Origin: Collinsella sp.
Lineage (GTDB): Bacteria; Actinomycetota; Coriobacteriia; Coriobacteriales; Coriobacteriaceae
Reading direction: 5' to 3'
DNA length: 54,339 nucleotides
NCBI GenBank assembly: GCA_019419525.1
Contig: DXZU01000014.1
Location: 1 to 54,339 of the forward strand
Positions 32,437-42,223 of this stretch are shown in pieces. The position numbers and the translations under genes were made by a program. Position 1 is the first letter of the stretch, and each line of letters opens with the position of its first letter. The notes under the pieces are model-generated. The model saw only the letters and a list, made by a program, of their open reading frames with translations, made no database searches and was not told the origin of the DNA.

Positions 32437-33174
32437 TTATTTTACTGCAAACTCCGGGCTAAATACTACCCTGCCCAGGCGAACGAGCGTAGAGCCCTCC
32501 TCAAGGGCAGACTCAAAGTCCTCGCTCATACCGCAGGAAAGCTCAGGCAGGTTCAAATCGGGATGCGCCGCCTCCAGCTCATCCCTCAGCTCACGAAGCC
32601 CCGCAAAGGTGCGGCGTGCCACATCCTTATTCCCCCGGGGCGCCATAGTCATAAGCCCCTGTACGCAAATTCCCTCAAGTTCTGCAAGCTCACCCGCGGC
32701 GGCGCGAATCTCATCGGGTGAAAAGCCTCCCTTCGACTCCTCACCACTCACATTGACCTCAATGAGCACACGCTGGGGGCCGACGAGCTCGCCTGCCTCA
32801 ATCTTGCGAACAGCACGGCTCGAGATCGCCTGCGCCAGATGCAGCGAACCCACCGAGTGAATCAGCTCGGCTGAGCCCAGCACCGCATTGATCTTATTGG
32901 TCTGCAGGTTGCCGATCATATCGAAGCGCACCTCGGGCAGCTCCGGATGCTCCGCCAGACCCGTGAGCTTGCGAACCAGCTCCTGCGGGCGGTTCTCGGC
33001 AAAATGGCGATACCCCGCCTGGATGGCGGCAACGGTCTCATCGACACCAACGGTCTTGGACACGGCAATGAAGCTCGCGGCGTCGTGGGGACGGCCCGCG
33101 CGATCGAGCGCCGCATAAAAACGTTCCAGAATCTGCTCGCGGCGAGCGCGCATCAAGTCCAAATAGTTATCCAT
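32437..33174 (-). CDS. yggS: PLP homeostasis protein YggS
   Basis: A 245-residue YggS/YlmE/PROSC family protein, a PLP-binding TIM-barrel without known catalytic reaction that buffers pyridoxal phosphate. The PLP lysine is in FIAVSKTVGV near residue 40; HFAENRPQEL, RFDMIGNLQTNK, IEVNVSGEESKGG and LSCGMSEDFESAL are all hallmarks. ATG at 33174 follows GGAGG by ten bases. In many Gram-positives it directly follows pgeF; here the pst operon separates the two. Confidence 0.95.
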   Translation of the reverse strand: MDNYLDLMRARREQILERFYAALDRAGRPHDAASFIAVSKTVGVDETVAAIQAGYRHFAENRPQELVRKLTGLAEHPELPEVRFDMIGNLQTNKINAVLGSAELIHSVGSLHLAQAISSRAVRKIEAGELVGPQRVLIEVNVSGEESKGGFSPDEIRAAAGELAELEGICVQGLMTMAPRGNKDVARRTFAGLRELRDELEAAHPDLNLPELSCGMSEDFESALEEGSTLVRLGRVVFSPEFAVK

Positions 33175-33224
33175 TGCCAATCGCCTCCGCTGACAGCCAA
33201 ACAAGTAGTCCCATGCTAACGCAA

Positions 33225-33256
33225 GAGCGCGGCCCCGCATGTGCAAGGCCGCGCTC
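33225..33256 (-). terminator. Hairpin between phoU and yggS
   Basis: A perfect 10-bp stem, GAGCGCGGCC with GGCCGCGCTC, follows the phoU stop. No T-run follows, so termination would be weak, allowing partial read-through to yggS-sepF-yggT-divIVA. Confidence 0.55.
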
Positions 33257-33293
33257 ACTTAGGTATTTACAATCTTTCGACGAACGGGGTTAC

Positions 33294-34151
33294 TTACTCC
33301 TCGTCGTCCTCGCCATCGTCCTCATCCTCAAGATGATCGAGCAGGTAGCGAAGACCCTCGCTGACCTCGTTAACGGGCACCTTGGCAACGTAGCGTGCAT
33401 CGACGGCGGGCCTCATGATAACACCCTCGCCCGAAGGCACGCGCATGCTCTCGAGCTCATCCTCATCAGTGCAGGCGATATCACCGGCAGTCATACGCTG
33501 TCCGGTCAACAGGAAGGTCAGACGGCAGGCGGCATCGATGGAAATCGAGGCGATGCGATCGAGATAGCGCGATACCATGATGGCGCGGCGCAGGTCGTCA
33601 TAGTTGCTGTCGTCGTCCATAAAATCGCCCGTGTCCATGCGGTTAAAGGTGCGGAAGAACTTCTCGTAGGCGGCGTGCACTGGCTCGTCCTCGACGGCCA
33701 AGTTGCAGATGATGGACATGTCGTTGGTGACGAGCGCGGAAAGCGAAGAGCCCAGCACCTGGTAGACGGCCTCAGCCTCGGCCTCGACCGTGCCGACAAG
33801 CTCCTTGGGCAGCGAGATGTCGGCCTTGATCATATGACGCGTGGCGCGGCAAATCTGGCGAACCTTATCGGTCATGCGCTGCAGGTTAAAGTCGACGTAG
33901 ATGATCGTCTGCAGCAAGCGGAAGTCGGAGGCGACCGGTGACTGCGTGGCAATCAGGTTGTAGCAGACGGCCTCCAGGTTGGCGCAGCGTGCGTCAATCG
34001 AAAGCGTGCGCTTCTTGGTCTTGGTGGCGAGCTTGCGGTCGTCGGTAACATAGGCCCTCACGGCATCGTGGAGGGCCAGATCGACGGCCTCGTAGATGCT
34101 CAGCATCTCGTGGCGGGCCTCGATGAGCTGACGGGAAAACAGTTTGCGCAT
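33294..34151 (-). CDS. phoU: Phosphate signalling regulator PhoU
   Basis: A 285-residue PhoU protein, which links the PstSCAB transporter to the phosphate two-component system. It has two three-helix PhoU domains (residues ~15-100 and ~115-205), each with an E/DxxxD-type metal-binding face (MTDKVRQICRA; YLDRIASISIDAACR), then an unusually long ~70-residue C-terminal extension with a very acidic end (EDEDDGEDDEE). GGAGTG precedes the ATG. It closes the pst operon, 92 bases after pstB. Confidence 0.92.
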   Translation of the reverse strand: MRKLFSRQLIEARHEMLSIYEAVDLALHDAVRAYVTDDRKLATKTKKRTLSIDARCANLEAVCYNLIATQSPVASDFRLLQTIIYVDFNLQRMTDKVRQICRATRHMIKADISLPKELVGTVEAEAEAVYQVLGSSLSALVTNDMSIICNLAVEDEPVHAAYEKFFRTFNRMDTGDFMDDDSNYDDLRRAIMVSRYLDRIASISIDAACRLTFLLTGQRMTAGDIACTDEDELESMRVPSGEGVIMRPAVDARYVAKVPVNEVSEGLRYLLDHLEDEDDGEDDEE

Positions 34152-34243
34152 GGTTCACTCCAATCAGTTGGGTGCGGTCATGCCGCCCGCACAGTGAATA
34201 CGCACCGGACCAGGTCCGATCGGCTTGGGACTAGTCGCACCGA

Positions 34244-35047
<804 letters not shown>

Positions 35048-35059
35048 GGGACTCCTTAA

Positions 35060-35965
35060 CTAGCGACGCTTACGCGACAGGAAGCGCGCAAACAGGTTGA
35101 AGGCCAAAATGATCACCATCAGCAAGAGCGCAGTGCCGTAGGCTGCGTTCATGTTGATGCCGTCGTTGGCAAGCAGGTACAGGTGAACGGTCATGGGACG
35201 ACCGGAATCGAGCGGCGAAATAGGTAGATTGATGGCCTGGCCCATGGTGTAGAGCACCACGGCGGTCTCGCCGATGGCACGGCCGATGGCAAGGACGATG
35301 CCCGTGGCAATGCGGCCAAAGGCCGAAGGAAGCACGATCTTGGAGACGACCTGCCACTTGGTAGCGCCCAGGCCGTACGCGCCCCAACGGATATAGCGCG
35401 GAACGGCGCGAATGGCTTCTTCGGTGGTGCGCATGACGATGGGAAGCATCAAGAGCGCGAGCGCCAGAGCGGCCGAGACCATCGAAAGGCCCAGGCCCAT
35501 AGCCTCGACAAACAAGGCGTAGCCAAACAGGCCCATAACGATGGAGGGCACCGAGGCCAAAGCGTCAGCAGCGTAGCGAATGAGCTCGACGACCTTGCCC
35601 TGCTTGGCGTACTCGGCCAGATAGACGGCTGCCAGCACAGCGATCGGCGTGCAGATAAGCATGGCGAGCGCCGTCACGTAGACGGTCGAGACGATCGTGG
35701 GCCAAATTCCGCCCTCGGCGTTGACGCCCTGGGGCCAACCGAAGATAAAGTCGAGCGAGATGTGTGGCAGGCCGTTGATGACCACGTAGGCGATGATAGC
35801 GACCAGCACCAGCGTGGTGATGTAGGCAGCGGCACGAAACACGCCAAGCATGATCTTGTTGGACAGGTCCTTGTTGATGCGGCCCTTCTTGCCGTGGGAA
35901 AGGGCACGCTTGATGCGCTCGCGCGACGAGGTCGTATCGACCGTCGTGTCAACGGAATCGGACAT
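35060..35965 (-). CDS. pstA: Phosphate ABC transporter permease PstA
   Basis: A 301-residue permease with about six transmembrane helices and a basic cytoplasmic N-terminus. The EAA-type loop facing PstB is RAVPRYIRWGAYGLGATKWQ near residue 193; LASVPSIVMGLFGYALFV near residue 140 is typical of PstA. It starts three bases after the pstC stop, so the two are translationally coupled. Confidence 0.95.
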   Translation of the reverse strand: MSDSVDTTVDTTSSRERIKRALSHGKKGRINKDLSNKIMLGVFRAAAYITTLVLVAIIAYVVINGLPHISLDFIFGWPQGVNAEGGIWPTIVSTVYVTALAMLICTPIAVLAAVYLAEYAKQGKVVELIRYAADALASVPSIVMGLFGYALFVEAMGLGLSMVSAALALALLMLPIVMRTTEEAIRAVPRYIRWGAYGLGATKWQVVSKIVLPSAFGRIATGIVLAIGRAIGETAVVLYTMGQAINLPISPLDSGRPMTVHLYLLANDGINMNAAYGTALLLMVIILAFNLFARFLSRKRR

Positions 35966-35968
35966 AGC

Positions 35969-36895
35969 CTACCCCCTCTTCTTCTTGGAAATCAGACGGA
36001 CGATACCCACCAGCGTGGCGGAGATGATAAACAGGACCACACCCATGCCGAACAGCGCCGAGCGGTGCAGACCCGAGGAATAGCTCATGTCGAGCGCAAT
36101 CTGGCTCGTGAGCGTCGAGATGGGGCTCGCAATGCTGTCGGGAATAACCGGGGCGTTACCTACGACCATGAGCACGGCCATGGTCTCGCCGATGGCACGG
36201 CCCATACCCAGCACGATGGCATCAACGATACCCAGCTTCGCGGCAGGTAGCACGACCTTATAGATGGTCTGCCACTTTGTGGCGCCCATGGCATACGATG
36301 CCTCGCGAATGCCCATGGGAATGGAATTGAGAGCATCGATGGTGAGCGTGGTGATGGTAGGGACGATCATGATGGCGAGCACAAACCACGCCGTCAGCGC
36401 ACCAAAACCAAGGCCGCCGGTCAGTTGTGCGATAAACGGGCGGATGATGATCATGCCAAAGAAGCCGTAGATGATGGAGGGTATGCCCGCCAGCAGGTCA
36501 ACGGCGGGGCTGATGAGCTTGCGCACGCGCTTGCTGGCAATCTCGACCAGGTAAACGGCCGTACCCACGCCCAGCGGCACGCCCATGGCGAGCGCACCGA
36601 CGGTCACCAGACCCGAGCCGGCAAGCAGCGACAAGATGCCGTAGTGGCCCTCGGAAGGCGCCCACGTAAAGCTAAAGAAGTCAGCCAGACCGATGTCAGT
36701 AAAGACGGGCAGCGCCGAGTACGTGGTAAAGACAAAAATCAGGATGACGGTAACGACCGCCAAGAACGCGCAGGCAAAGAAGATCCACTGCAGCGCCTTC
36801 TCCTTGATATAGGTACTGCGCGATACGAGCGCCAGCTCGCGCTTCTTGGGCGTCTGAACATTCTGCTCAGTCTGGGAGTTTTCCTGTGCTTCCAT
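35969..36895 (-). CDS. pstC: Phosphate ABC transporter permease PstC
   Basis: A 308-residue permease, the partner of PstA, with about six helices after a polar N-terminus of ~35 residues. LAGIPSIIYGFFGMIIIRP near residue 135 and the EAA loop MGIREASYAMGATKWQ near residue 198 identify it. ATG at 36895 lies one base after the pstS stop, with AAGGGGAG inside the end of pstS as ribosome site; a GTG three codons earlier is possible. Confidence 0.94.
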   Translation of the reverse strand: MEAQENSQTEQNVQTPKKRELALVSRSTYIKEKALQWIFFACAFLAVVTVILIFVFTTYSALPVFTDIGLADFFSFTWAPSEGHYGILSLLAGSGLVTVGALAMGVPLGVGTAVYLVEIASKRVRKLISPAVDLLAGIPSIIYGFFGMIIIRPFIAQLTGGLGFGALTAWFVLAIMIVPTITTLTIDALNSIPMGIREASYAMGATKWQTIYKVVLPAAKLGIVDAIVLGMGRAIGETMAVLMVVGNAPVIPDSIASPISTLTSQIALDMSYSSGLHRSALFGMGVVLFIISATLVGIVRLISKKKRG

Positions 36896-36896
36896 G

Positions 36897-37733
36897 CTAC
36901 TCACTCCCCTTCTCGTCGTTGGTGACGGGAATAAAGCCCGCCTCGCGAATCTGCTTGTCCATCTTTTCGGACGTCACATAGTCGATGTAATCCTGCGCCT
37001 GCTGCGAAGGCACACCCTTCACAAAGAAGTAAAGGTCGCGCGAGATGGGATAGCCGCCACTCGCGACCGTCTTCTCGGACGCCTCAACATGATTGACCGA
37101 GACGGCCTTGACCGAGGTCTTGGCGTTGAGGCTATCGACGAAGCCCAGCGAAATGTAGCCGATGGCCCCACGCGAACGAGATACCACGTCGCGCACCTGG
37201 CCCGTACCCGAAAGAACAGCCGAGCGGCGATCGAACGGCGTGCCATCCATCACGATGGTACGGAAGGCCTCGCGCGTACCGGACGCCTCGTCTCGGTTGA
37301 TGACCTGAATCCTCAGGTCCTCGCCACCGACCTCTTTCCAATTGGTAATCTTGCCGGCGTAGATATCGCGGAGCTGCTCGGTCGAGAGGTTATCGACGGG
37401 GTTGTCGTCGTTCACGATGACCGCGATACCGTCGTGGGCAATGACGATGGGAGTCAGGCCCAGATCCTGTTCGTCGGCATTGAGTCCACGGGAGGAGCTG
37501 GCGATATCGGCCGTGCCGGCGCTGACGGCCTCGATCCCAGCGGAAGAACCCAAACCGGAAACGAGCACGTCGATGCCGGTCTCCTCCTTAAAGCCCTCGG
37601 CCGCAATCTCGGCGATAGGAAGGCAGGTCGTGGAGCCGGCCACGGTAATGGAAGAGGTCGAAGATCCCGAAGAACAGGCGCACAGCGTAAGCGTAAGCAC
37701 AGCGGCGCTCAGAACCGATACGATCTTTCTCAT
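36897..37733 (-). CDS. pstS: Phosphate-binding lipoprotein PstS
   Basis: A 278-residue lipoprotein that captures phosphate outside the membrane for PstCAB. The signal peptide runs to a lipobox LCAC with the lipid-bearing Cys near residue 20. Binding-site segments are VAGSTTCLP (phosphate loop) near residue 31, the SSRGLNADE region, and DEASGTREAF near residue 149. Its ATG overlaps the pgeF stop by four bases (ATGA), so expression is coupled to pgeF. Confidence 0.95.
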   Translation of the reverse strand: MRKIVSVLSAAVLTLTLCACSSGSSTSSITVAGSTTCLPIAEIAAEGFKEETGIDVLVSGLGSSAGIEAVSAGTADIASSSRGLNADEQDLGLTPIVIAHDGIAVIVNDDNPVDNLSTEQLRDIYAGKITNWKEVGGEDLRIQVINRDEASGTREAFRTIVMDGTPFDRRSAVLSGTGQVRDVVSRSRGAIGYISLGFVDSLNAKTSVKAVSVNHVEASEKTVASGGYPISRDLYFFVKGVPSQQAQDYIDYVTSEKMDKQIREAGFIPVTNDEKGSE

Positions 37734-38530
37734 AGCATCACGCCGATCGCAGCATGGCGCCCACAGGTGCCGTCCTCGTTACGGTAGGAATAAAAGCGGT
37801 CGTTCTGACGCACGGTCGAAAGCTGGGTATCCACGATATTATCCGCGTCGACACCGACATCTACCAGCGCCTCGCGAATGGCAGCGGAAAGATCAAGCAT
37901 GCGAGAGGTATTCGCATCGATGCAAGAGAACTCGGCGGCAAAGCGATCCATGAGTTCCTGGGATACCTCATATTCGTCACCCAAGATATGGGGGCCAATA
38001 TAGGCGGAAACGTCGCTCGCATCGCAGCCGGCAGCATCGCAAAGCGCCTGGCACGCCTTGGCAGAAATACGTGCAATCGTGCCCTTCCAACCGGAGTGCT
38101 CCACGGCAAATCCGCCAGGGGCCACCAGCACCACGGGAACGCAGTCGGCAAAGCAGAGCAGCACGGGCACGTTACGCGCCGTACAGACGATGGCATCGCA
38201 GCCCTCAGCAATCTGCTCGCGGACGTCCTCAAGGTCATCGGCGCCGTTCGAGGCCACCGCAACGATATGGTCACCATGGACCTGATTGGGAATGAGCAGG
38301 TTGTGCTCGCACTCGGCGGCACCCATAGCCTCGAGCGCGCGACGACGATTTTCTTGAACAGCAAAGGGGTCATCGCCAACATGCGAGCCCAAGTTGAGTG
38401 AGGAGTACGCATCTTCGGAAACGCCACCGGCGCGCTCGGTGAAGGCAAAGCGAACATCGGATGTCGCGCCCTCCACCAACGTAACTCCATCATGGTCGAC
38501 ACGCGAAACTTTGTCCGCACGTGCTGCCAT
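37730..38530 (-). CDS. pgeF: PgeF/YlmD peptidoglycan-editing and purine phosphorylase protein
   Basis: A 266-residue YfiH/YlmD/LACC1 family protein. Members act as zinc-dependent purine nucleoside phosphorylases or adenosine deaminases and, in E. coli, limit faulty muropeptides. The zinc ligands are in NQVHGDHIVAV near residue 78, VLLCFADCVPVVL near residue 122, and AVEHSGWKGT near residue 144. AGGAGG lies seven bases before ATG 38530. It is the first gene after ftsZ, as ylmD often is, but here leads directly into pstS. Confidence 0.92.
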   Translation of the reverse strand: MAARADKVSRVDHDGVTLVEGATSDVRFAFTERAGGVSEDAYSSLNLGSHVGDDPFAVQENRRRALEAMGAAECEHNLLIPNQVHGDHIVAVASNGADDLEDVREQIAEGCDAIVCTARNVPVLLCFADCVPVVLVAPGGFAVEHSGWKGTIARISAKACQALCDAAGCDASDVSAYIGPHILGDEYEVSQELMDRFAAEFSCIDANTSRMLDLSAAIREALVDVGVDADNIVDTQLSTVRQNDRFYSYRNEDGTCGRHAAIGVML

Positions 38531-38634
38531 ACTAAAGCCTCCTAATAACACAAGTACCGCGGCATCGCCGCGCAGTCCGCGTTTATACGGCTGTCATACT
38601 TCTCTAAAAGGATACCTGCTGCGCTGGAGGCAAT

Positions 38635-38652
38635 CGTAAAGGGAACGTAAAG
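38635..38652 (-). promoter_or_regulatory. Possible Pho box upstream of pgeF-pst
   Basis: CTTTACG occurs twice in direct repeat with an 11-base period on the minus strand (38652-38646 and 38641-38635), about 105 bases upstream of the pgeF start. Actinobacterial PhoP sites are 11-base direct-repeat units, so this fits in layout though not clearly in sequence. Confidence 0.4.
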
Positions 38653-38684
38653 AGATTGGAGGTTCTAGTTTACAAAGTCGAAAT

Positions 38685-38713
38685 AAAAAGGGCGCGTCCA
38701 TACGGACACGCCC
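38685..38713 (-). terminator. ftsZ terminator
   Basis: GGGCGTGTCC pairs with GGACGCGCCC on the minus strand, followed by TTTTT. It separates ftsZ from the pgeF-pst unit. Confidence 0.88.
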
Positions 38714-38739
38714 CTGCGCACAACAATGCAAAGAACGAC

Positions 38740-39894
38740 TTAGAAGCTACCGCGCTTCAGGAAGTCGGGAAGCTCGAACTGATCGTTGCCGAAGTTAGGA
38801 AGCTCGGTGCCACCGACGTTGCGGGTCGGAGCGGCCTGAGCCGGGCTCGTGGCAGGAGCGGTGCGCTGCGGCTCAGCGGAGGCAGCGGCCTTGCTCTGAG
38901 ACTGCTGAGCAGCAAAGAGCTCGTCCTGACGGTTGACGTTGGAGTCGGAGAAGCCCGTAGCGATGACGGTGATACGCACCTGATCGCCCAGGGACTCGTC
39001 GACAACGGTACCGAAGATGATGTTGGCCTCGGGGTCGACGGCGTTGGCGACAACGTCGGCGGCGTCGCTGATCTCCTGGATGCCCAGGTCCTTGGAACCG
39101 GCGATGGAGAGCAGCACGCGCGTGGCACCATCGATGGAGCTCTCGAGCAGCGGGCTGGAGATGGCCTGCTGGGCAGCGTCGACGGCACGGGTGTCCCCAG
39201 AAGAGGTACCGATACCCATCATGGCGGTACCGGCCTGCTTCATGATGGTCTTAACATCGGCGAAGTCCAGGTTGATGATACCGGGGACGGTGATGAGGTC
39301 GGTGATGCCCTGGGTGCCCTGGGAAAGGACGCCATCGGCAATCGCGAAGGCCTCGAGCATGGTGGTCTTCTTCTCGGCGATGTCGAGCAGCTTATCGTTA
39401 GGGATGACGATCATGGTGTCGACGCAATCGGAGAGGGTCTTAATGCCCTCCTCGGCGCTCTTCTTGCGCTTGCGGCCCTCGAAGGTGAAGGGCTTGGTCA
39501 CGACGGCGACGGTCAGCGCACCGACCTCGTTCATCGCGATATCGGCAACGATGGGAGCAGCGCCGGTACCGGTGCCACCGCCCTCGCCGCAGGTGATGAA
39601 CACCATGTCGGCACCAGCGAGCGCCTCGGCAATGTCGTCGCGGGACTCATCGGCAGCCTTGCGGCCAACCTCGGGGTTGGCGCCGGCGCCCAGGCCGCGG
39701 GTAAGGTCGGTGCCGATGTGCACCTTGATATCGGCATCAGAGATCGCGAGTGCCTGAGCATCGGTGTTGATGGCAACAAACTCGACGCCGCGGATGCCCT
39801 CTTCGATCATTCGATTGACCGCGTTGGTACCGCCGCCGCCGACGCCGACCACCTTAATGACGGCAAGGTAGTTGTTGATCTCTGTCTCGTGCAT
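38740..39894 (-). CDS. ftsZ: Cell division GTPase FtsZ
   Basis: A 384-residue tubulin homologue that forms the division ring. The N-terminal GTP-binding loop VVGVGGGGTNAVNRM is near residue 15; the tubulin signature GEGGGTGTGAAPIVA near residue 104; the T7 loop NLDFADVKTIM near residue 206. A variable Ala/Ser/Gln-rich linker leads to the C-terminal peptide ELPDFLKRGSF that binds SepF and other partners. ATG at 39894 follows GGAGGA by six bases. It is separated from ftsQ by 199 bases with candidate promoters, and no ftsA is present. Confidence 0.97.
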   Translation of the reverse strand: MHETEINNYLAVIKVVGVGGGGTNAVNRMIEEGIRGVEFVAINTDAQALAISDADIKVHIGTDLTRGLGAGANPEVGRKAADESRDDIAEALAGADMVFITCGEGGGTGTGAAPIVADIAMNEVGALTVAVVTKPFTFEGRKRKKSAEEGIKTLSDCVDTMIVIPNDKLLDIAEKKTTMLEAFAIADGVLSQGTQGITDLITVPGIINLDFADVKTIMKQAGTAMMGIGTSSGDTRAVDAAQQAISSPLLESSIDGATRVLLSIAGSKDLGIQEISDAADVVANAVDPEANIIFGTVVDESLGDQVRITVIATGFSDSNVNRQDELFAAQQSQSKAAASAEPQRTAPATSPAQAAPTRNVGGTELPNFGNDQFELPDFLKRGSF

Positions 39895-40093
39895 GTCGGT
39901 CCTCCGAACAAAGGTTATAGCCATAGCATGGGTCGACCCCTGCGCACATTAACCTTCAGGTTGAAAGTAAATGCAAAGGTAAACCGTATTATGTTTGCAC
40001 ATTATGAACGTATCAGTCAAATAATTGACCGTGAAAACCAAACAAACCAGATAAACGGCGTGGTATGGCCCCTCAACAAAGCATCAACCAGCG
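39895..40093 (-). promoter_or_regulatory. ftsZ upstream region with palindromes
   Basis: This AT-rich gap between ftsQ and ftsZ holds a palindrome GTCAA-N4-TTGAC (40016-40029) and AACCTTCAGGTT (39951-39962), plus -10-like words CATAAT and TAATAC on the minus strand. It probably contains ftsZ promoter(s), but no single -35/-10 pair stands out. Confidence 0.45.
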
Positions 40094-41350
40094 CTACGAG
40101 GTCGGAGCGTTCCTAAATGTATAGTTACCCGGAGAGCGCACATTGATATACGTTACGCCCTCTACCTGCGAAAGCAGCTTGGTGACTACGCGCTCCTTCT
40201 TGACGATATCGTTCGAATCGCCCAGCGACACCTCAATGCCGTTATTGAGGTTTGCCGAGATGGCTTCGACCGAAGGCGTGGAAATATCCTTGACTTGTCC
40301 CAAGAACTCGCTCGAAAAACCACGCACATAATCCAAGCCAGCCTTAACGGCCTTGGAGCTCACTGCCTGGCCGGAAACCGGAGCGACATCCGCCGAGACA
40401 TCAGTCAACAACACCGCGCCATAGTGCTTAGCGAGCGCCAGCGCGGCATCAATGCCGGTCAGGGTATTTGAGCCCTGCCCCGTCGTGATGACGTTGCCCT
40501 GGTCATCCACTTCGACCGACGTCGACAGCGGGGCGATCCAGGTGTCATCATCCCCGATGGCCCAGGCAAGGTCATCGGAGCTGATATAGGCAATTGCAAT
40601 GACCTTGCGCTCCATCGGCGTAATGATGAGCGTATGTGGGAACTGGCGCTGGACATCCACGCCCGAGACCCACGGGTTCTGCTTGAGGTCCTCGGTAATC
40701 TGGTCGGGATCGACGTTAAAAAGCGACGTTCCCTCGGGCAAATCGATCAGCTGGATAGCATCGTGCTTCGTCACATGCTCGCTGCCTTGAATCTGAATAT
40801 CAGTGGCGGTAAACAATCCAGAGTTGATCACCACGACAGCAACGACGACGAGCACGGCCAAGACGGCCAGAACGCCGCCCACGATTTTGCCTTTGCCTGT
40901 AACGAGAGAAGCGGCGTCTGACGTTTTATTTGCCATCGCCCCAAGTGAAGACAACGGGTTGACGCCTTTTTTACCCGAAGGCTTCTTGGCGGTAGCCGGC
41001 ACCGATGTCAGCGAGCGCGGTTTCGATGCGCCAAGCGTGCGACCCGGACGCGCCGCCTTAGTTCCCGTCGAGGGCTTAGGAGTTGCCATGGGACGGGCAG
41101 GCTTGGCGCCCATAACAGGCTTTGACGTCAGCGAGGGACGCGAGGACTTTTTTGCGGCCGGACGATTGCCGAGCTGCGAGCCGACAACCGGACGACTGGT
41201 CTGTCGAGCATGCCCGACAAGCTTAGAGTGCGCGACGGTATTGCGTTGAGGTTTGGCAGGCGCGCCGGAACGCCCTCCGGCGCGGCGGAAGGTGGGTTTC
41301 GATGCTCTAGAAGCCGAGGAATTTAACTTCCGGTCTGAGCTCGATGCCAT
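40094..41350 (-). CDS. ftsQ: Cell division protein FtsQ/DivIB
   Basis: A 418-residue divisome protein that, with FtsL and FtsB-type partners, activates septal wall synthesis. Residues 1-150 are basic, Pro/Ser/Lys-rich and probably disordered; one transmembrane helix follows (IVGGVLAVLAVLVVVAVVV, ~158-176), then the extracytoplasmic POTRA domain (IQIQGSEHVTKHDAIQL near residue 186) and the FtsQ beta domain. Its start overlaps the murB end by 44 bases; GGAGG lies close to the ATG. The long basic tail is the unusual feature. Confidence 0.92.
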   Translation of the reverse strand: MASSSDRKLNSSASRASKPTFRRAGGRSGAPAKPQRNTVAHSKLVGHARQTSRPVVGSQLGNRPAAKKSSRPSLTSKPVMGAKPARPMATPKPSTGTKAARPGRTLGASKPRSLTSVPATAKKPSGKKGVNPLSSLGAMANKTSDAASLVTGKGKIVGGVLAVLAVLVVVAVVVINSGLFTATDIQIQGSEHVTKHDAIQLIDLPEGTSLFNVDPDQITEDLKQNPWVSGVDVQRQFPHTLIITPMERKVIAIAYISSDDLAWAIGDDDTWIAPLSTSVEVDDQGNVITTGQGSNTLTGIDAALALAKHYGAVLLTDVSADVAPVSGQAVSSKAVKAGLDYVRGFSSEFLGQVKDISTPSVEAISANLNNGIEVSLGDSNDIVKKERVVTKLLSQVEGVTYINVRSPGNYTFRNAPTS

Positions 41351-42218
41351 ACGCCTCCCTCACCTTTCCGTGCACATGTCTGATAACCGCGGCAACGTCA
41401 TCGGCCGAGGCAGTTCCGTTATTAACGATAAAATTAGCGTGAACGGGCGAAACTTCCGCGCCGCCAATCGAAAAACCCTTTAATCCACAATCCTCGATAA
41501 GCTTGCCCACACTCGCATCGGGCGGGTTGCGAAAGACCGACCCGCAGGATGCGCGACCCATGGGCTGCGTACGCTTGCGCCTCGTCAGGTACCGCTCCAT
41601 GCGCTCGCGAATGTCGGCCTTGGGCGCCGGTTTAAGTTTGAGCACGCACTCGAGGATGATCTCATTGCGGGGAAGGCTACATTCGCGGTAGCCCCAAGTG
41701 ATCTCGGACCCCGCATAATGCTTGATACCGGATGCCGGGTCAAACGTTACGACATCCTCAACCAGCAAGCCAATCCACTCGGTCCGTGTGCCGGCATTCA
41801 TAGATATCGCACCGCCGACCGACCCAGGGATGCCAACGGCAAACTCAAGGCCCGAGAGGCTACGCGACAGGGCATCGTTGACCAGGCGCGCAAACATCAC
41901 GCCCGCACCGACCGTCAGCGTACAACCGTCATCGGCAACAACCGTGCGCTGAAACTCACGTCCGAGCGAAATGACGGCACCGCGATAACCGCCATCGGCA
42001 ACCAGCAGATTGGAGCCCTTGCCGATGATGACCCACGGCAGCTGCTCGCGATCGAGCACCGCCACGGCGCGGCGAAGGGCATGATAGCTATGGCACGTCA
42101 CAAAGAGGTCGGCCTTGCCGCCGATACGATAGCTCGTATGACGCGCAAGGCGCTCGTCCTCGATCACATCCGTGTCGATCATGCCCGAGAGCGCCATGAC
42201 GGCGTTAAACAGACCCAT
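41307..42218 (-). CDS. murB: UDP-N-acetylenolpyruvoylglucosamine reductase MurB
   Basis: A 303-residue flavoenzyme that reduces UDP-GlcNAc-enolpyruvate to UDP-MurNAc. HTSYRIGGKADLF near residue 27, GKGSNLLVADGGYRG near residue 66 (FAD), GIPGSVGGAISMNAG near residue 130 and GRASCGSVFRNP near residue 222 with the catalytic Ser define it; this is the type IIb form. It lies between murC and ftsQ, overlapping the latter. Confidence 0.96.
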   Translation of the reverse strand: MGLFNAVMALSGMIDTDVIEDERLARHTSYRIGGKADLFVTCHSYHALRRAVAVLDREQLPWVIIGKGSNLLVADGGYRGAVISLGREFQRTVVADDGCTLTVGAGVMFARLVNDALSRSLSGLEFAVGIPGSVGGAISMNAGTRTEWIGLLVEDVVTFDPASGIKHYAGSEITWGYRECSLPRNEIILECVLKLKPAPKADIRERMERYLTRRKRTQPMGRASCGSVFRNPPDASVGKLIEDCGLKGFSIGGAEVSPVHANFIVNNGTASADDVAAVIRHVHGKVREAYGIELRPEVKFLGF

Positions 42219-42223
42219 TAGAC

